Source of the DNA: Heliocidaris erythrogramma
Taxonomy: Eukaryota > Echinodermata > Echinoidea > Camarodonta > Echinometridae
Direction: 5' to 3'
NCBI GenBank assembly: GCA_025617745.1
Contig: CM046855.1
Span: 46,169,813 to 46,233,812, forward strand
DNA: 64,000 nucleotides
Shown here: positions 60,261 to 64,000 of the stretch, one piece after another
How the letters are laid out: each line of letters starts with the position of its first letter
Position numbering within the stretch: position 1 is the first letter of the stretch
Program-made: the position numbers and the translations under genes
Notes under the pieces: generated by a model
What the model was told of the DNA's origin: nothing
Databases searched by the model: none
What the model saw: only the letters and a program-made list of their open reading frames with translations

Positions 60261-63100
60261 AATCATGCTCGGAAAGAGAAATATGAAATTGATTTGATGA
60301 TAATCTTTTCACTTCTATAGTAAGCACTGAAATCTTCTCACTGCAACTTCAGTATAAATCATCTTCTATTTTTTCAACAATATATAAACAAAATATATCA
60401 GGTCTTAGCAAAACAAAAGGTGCCATGTTCTTTGTAATTTTAGATCATGCCTTTAGATCATGACATATATATATGCAACCATCTTCCTCACGTTTTGAAT
60501 AAGAAAGACACTCTTTCATGTTATACAATCTATTTGTATCTTGTATTGGTCTCAGCGTTCTTTTTGTATTAAACAATTGTATTCATTGTGTTTTTTGGTT
60601 TAAATACATTTTGTGGGTTCACAGATGTGACTAATGCAATATTTTCTCAACTTGGCGACACTTTTTGTACTTGCACATCGGGTGCTTGTTTTTTTCATCA
60701 AATATGTGGATGAATTTCTGGTTTGAAATTGTTTTGAAATAACAAGGATGGTTAATTCCTATTGGACTAAAGGTGTTTTTTTTTTATCAAGAGATTGTTT
60801 AGTGTAGTTGGAGATTGAGGAAGGTGGAAATATATAGAAAGTGATAATTTGGTCAAAATTATAGAGACTTAACATAGAGTTGCTAAAGTGCTTATTCGGG
60901 GTTGTGTGTGGTATGAGGGTAGAAAATGAATAAATTCAACTTATAAAATTCAAAATTTGATGTTTGGTGCTGTGTTTCTTTAATTACAGATGTGTGGTTA
61001 GTTATAAAGTGTGCAATTGGTATCTTCCTATTTTAATTTTACCCTTTCATATTTGAAGGGATCAACCCAGATATTGTTTCAGAATTTGAAAGTGTCTCCG
61101 AATACATAACAAAGACCAAAGGTTTGCAGGACCTGAAGAAATGTGAAAAGCCCCAGAGTTCGGGACAAATACGCAGACCAGTGACTAAGCAAAATAAACC
61201 CATATGAAAACACATGTTCAATAAATGATGATGATCACGATGATGATGATGATGATAAAGATAATTAATAGTACATGTAATGATGATGATGGTGATAATA
61301 ATAATTATAAAATAATGTTAATGATAATAAGTATATATAATTTGACCATTCCACATAACTAATGTGCTATCAAATACGATTTCAATATTAATTTTATTCA
61401 TTATTTTAATGATACGGTTATTTTAGATTATAAACGGGGAAACGGAATTGGTTATGCCCAATCAATTATGTTTTATGTTCTTGAAAAAAAGGATAGAGAA
61501 AGAGAGAGGGATGGGGGAGTGAGAGAAAGATACAGGGGAGAAAGAAGAGAAGATAGAAAAAAAGAGAGTATATTGAGGACTTGGGGTTGTCTTAAGAACG
61601 AAGGGAAAGAGGGGAAAGAGTGAGTGCAGCATAAATTGCAAATTCATCCTTTGTAATTTGAGCTCTTTCCTAATTTTCGTTTGGCAATCGTGAAGAGCGG
61701 CCTCAATTATTTTTGGGTTGGATTGAAACTGTAAGGGGTGATTTTTCCCACTAGCCCAACCCAGGAGATAAGTTTGTAAATAACCATTTGACCATATAAG
61801 TCTTCGTCCACTTCTGGACGCAATCCTTCAAACGGCTAGGCTACGGAAATTTGAGAGAAGTCGCTTCAGATGGTATGGCAGATGATTAATGATTAAAAAG
61901 AAATTTTTAAAAAGTATTAAAAAAATCAACATATCAAAAGTAATGGTATGTACCAGAGCAACATTAGATCAGTGTGTCTGCTCTGTCCTTAAAGAGTAAT
62001 CATCGGCTCTTAAGATGAGTTCTATGGGAGAGCTGAATAAGAGACTCGTTAGTTACGGGCTCAAATTCAAACAGGGCGACAAAAAAAAATCAACCCTTAT
62101 GATGGTCTTATTCATACCAATGCAAGAAAAACCCAGCTAAAAATGGCCTTCATATTCTGTAGAAAAATGTGCAGCCTACCAAAAGTATGCTTTCTCTCAT
62201 TCTAAATGTGAGCCTAAAAAAAACCCAAACCAATTGTATTTATTCTCTGAAAAAACACTCTTTCTCCCCCCCCCCCCCCTCCACTCCTTCTTTCCGTCTC
62301 TCACCATCTTCTTCCCCCTTTCCATCTTCCCTTATCCCCCCTCTCTCTCTCTTTATTTCCTTTTTTTATGTCCTGTAAAGGACAAAAACAAAACCTGTAA
62401 AACAAAAACGAACTATTTGTGGATCATTATTCCAATGATTCACTTTCGTAATAATTCAAACAACAATTATTGGAGAATTCACTTCGGCTACCCAATAACC
62501 CAACATTTCATTTTGCTGTTAAAAAAAATCATATTCATTTATTATTCGAACTTTTTGTTTGCATTTGCCAGTAGTATAAATCGGGCAAACATCCAATAAA
62601 GTCTTGAGGGTGCTAAGAACACCCCCATATAGCGTACGTACAATCTAAATAAAAGCCAGAAGGGCGTTACCGTATATCCTACAACCACATGGTTAACGCC
62701 TTTCTGCCTCTCAACAGTCAATTGGATTACCAAACCGGTAACTCGATATCACATGTTTTGAGAATTATCGCTTAGGACACGGTATCAATAAAATATTGAT
62801 ATAAATGTTATGATATTTTTAGACAGCAGATCTGAAAAAGAAATCAAACCCGAGACTGAGGATGAGCGATTTAATACACATTTAAAAAAATCAAAATAAC
62901 ACGATCGCAAAGACTTTCGAAAATAAAAAGTATTCTAAAAAGCGTTTTGCATTATCCATTTGTTTTAATACACTGCATGGCGACTTTAAACCAAAAAGAT
63001 ATGGTTCATGCGGCACCACAAAAAAGAAAAATGTGATGAACATTTTGCAATGCCGCGGCCGTATAAATCATACTCCCACCTCTCACGCAAAGCAAAGGGA
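60261..63100. other. Downstream intergenic DNA with simple repeats
   Basis: AT-rich. (GAT)n at 61225-61310, GA-rich at 61495-61630, C run and CT-rich at 62265-62355, and a palindrome of the AGCCAGAAGGG family at 62655-62717. No gene recognised. Confidence 0.6.
62655..62717. repeat. Palindromic repeat, AGCCAGAAGGG family
   Basis: GCCAGAAGGCGTTA-type arm (GCCAGAAGGGCGTTA) and complementary TAACGCCTTTCTGCC, then CTCTCAACAG, the complement of CTGTTGAGAG seen beside the copies at 332 and 36280. Confidence 0.7.
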
Positions 63101-63117
63101 TTTGACCTTACACGAGG

Positions 63118-63697
63118 TGACGTAATCATACTATACTGTCATTGAATAAGGCATTCCTGCATTCTGATTGGCCTAATGTCTTCTTGATGACAACACAATG
63201 GTTTGGTAAGAATGTACATGTACGTACGCTTATTAGTCTCTTTAGAAAAATAAATCGTTGCGCTATATTTGTGAGTTAATATACACATGTAATACGTCTA
63301 TGGACTAGTGGTTTGTAACTACACAATGTATTAATTGACCTTTTCGTGCAATGCGGGTAGGTTGCGCTGCTGTAACTGTGACGTAATATTACCGCTCTCG
63401 TCGGGTGTATGGTAGGGCATTGCTGCATCCTGATTGGCCAAAAGTTTTCCGCTATGACGACACAATGGTTTGTAAGGGTGCGCGTTGAATGGTCTCTATG
63501 AACAACAAAAATGACGCTCTGTGTTCAGTTTTGTTCTAGCTTCGGAGTAGTGCACATGTTGCAACTTCCTATACGCTTTCGAAACTTTCTTTATCGAATC
63601 ATAGAATTCAAGCGCTTTGATCTTCAAAACAGCATTTTGTTTGTGAACAGGTAACTAAAACACTGTCTCCTCTCCTTCACGCTCTAATGTGACGTAA
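63118..63697 (+). promoter_or_regulatory. Duplicated CRE/CCAAT modules, candidate promoter
   Basis: TGACGTAA at 63118, 63379 and 63690. A repeated module GGCATTSCTGCATYCTGATT-GGCC ... GACRACACAATGGTTTG occurs at 63150-63216 and 63415-63473 with a CCAAT box in reverse (ATTGG at 63167 and 63433). CAG-gtaact at 63648-63656 could be the donor of a non-coding first exon of a gene to the right. No coding sequence is in the window, so this is inference. Confidence 0.35.
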
Positions 63698-64000
63698 ATC
63701 TATAATCAAAATGACCTAAAAGAGTCTTGTTACAAACTGATGTACCTTAGTATTAGTTTAATATTACATTTCAAAATACAGTTTAAATTCAGTTTTAAAT
63801 TCACACGTACACGAATTTTTTTCAAGATAGTAAGATTATATTCCAAATTAATAGAGAAAAGCTGATAATTGGTGCGGTTAAAACCAAAGCCTGTGAAAAT
63901 TTCTTTATGAAAATTTAATTCGGTAAAAACTTTGAAAGAACCATAAGATAAAAAGAGTCAGCGATGGTATATTTACAATAACAAATCCATAACAAAATGA

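Noticed and set aside
61039..61221. Second gene on the minus strand downstream of calpain
   Set aside because: Short frame without motif; sits in the possible 3' flank with AATAAA signals on the plus strand.

Overview
The window is animal genomic DNA: AT-rich, intron-rich and packed with small transposons, SINE/LINE fragments and simple repeats. A split calpain gene, a DIRS-type retrotransposon, RTE and CR1-like LINE tails, and a Helentron-type insert together suggest a marine invertebrate deuterostome, most likely an echinoderm such as a sea urchin. The species call is inference; no barcode-type gene is present.

The one host protein-coding gene I can support is a classical PEF-type calpain on the + strand. 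Nineteen exons run from 18335 to the stop at 58967. Joined at consensus splice sites they give one open frame of 711 codons plus stop. The order is: end of the N-terminal region, protease core (Cys 31358, His 32077, Asn 32545), C2-like/CBSW domain with an acidic loop, an unusual Ser/Tyr/Pro-rich linker made of two phase-0 exons, and a penta-EF-hand domain ending in a typical calpain C-terminus. The first coding exon was not found and probably lies upstream of the window or is too divergent to see.

Layout: 1-18334 is upstream or intron-1 DNA. It holds a small TA-flanked MITE, two degenerate tandem arrays, a palindromic MITE, a SINE whose head resembles the 7SL/Alu domain, and an array of three ~1.8-2.0 kb units (10971-16580) that each carry a tRNA-Gly(CCC)-like pol III unit on the minus strand. 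The 13 kb intron 18405-31352 holds nested MITEs, a 7.3 kb DIRS element (21475-28815) with inverted terminal repeats, an internal complementary region and a 1.4 kb Helentron/HINE-like insert, and a further nested element (29309-31175). The remaining introns hold a 5'-truncated CR1-like LINE (33.7-35.17 kb, minus), a tiny RTE tail with an 11-bp target duplication (35626-35780), further MITE copies and microsatellites. 58968 to about 61 kb is probable 3' UTR. The last kilobase has duplicated CRE/CCAAT modules and may be the promoter of a neighbouring gene.

The DIRS element is damaged: its polymerase is split by the insert, the RNase H part has frameshifts, and the tyrosine recombinase lacks its C-terminal catalytic residues. 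No bacterial, CRISPR or operon-type features are present.
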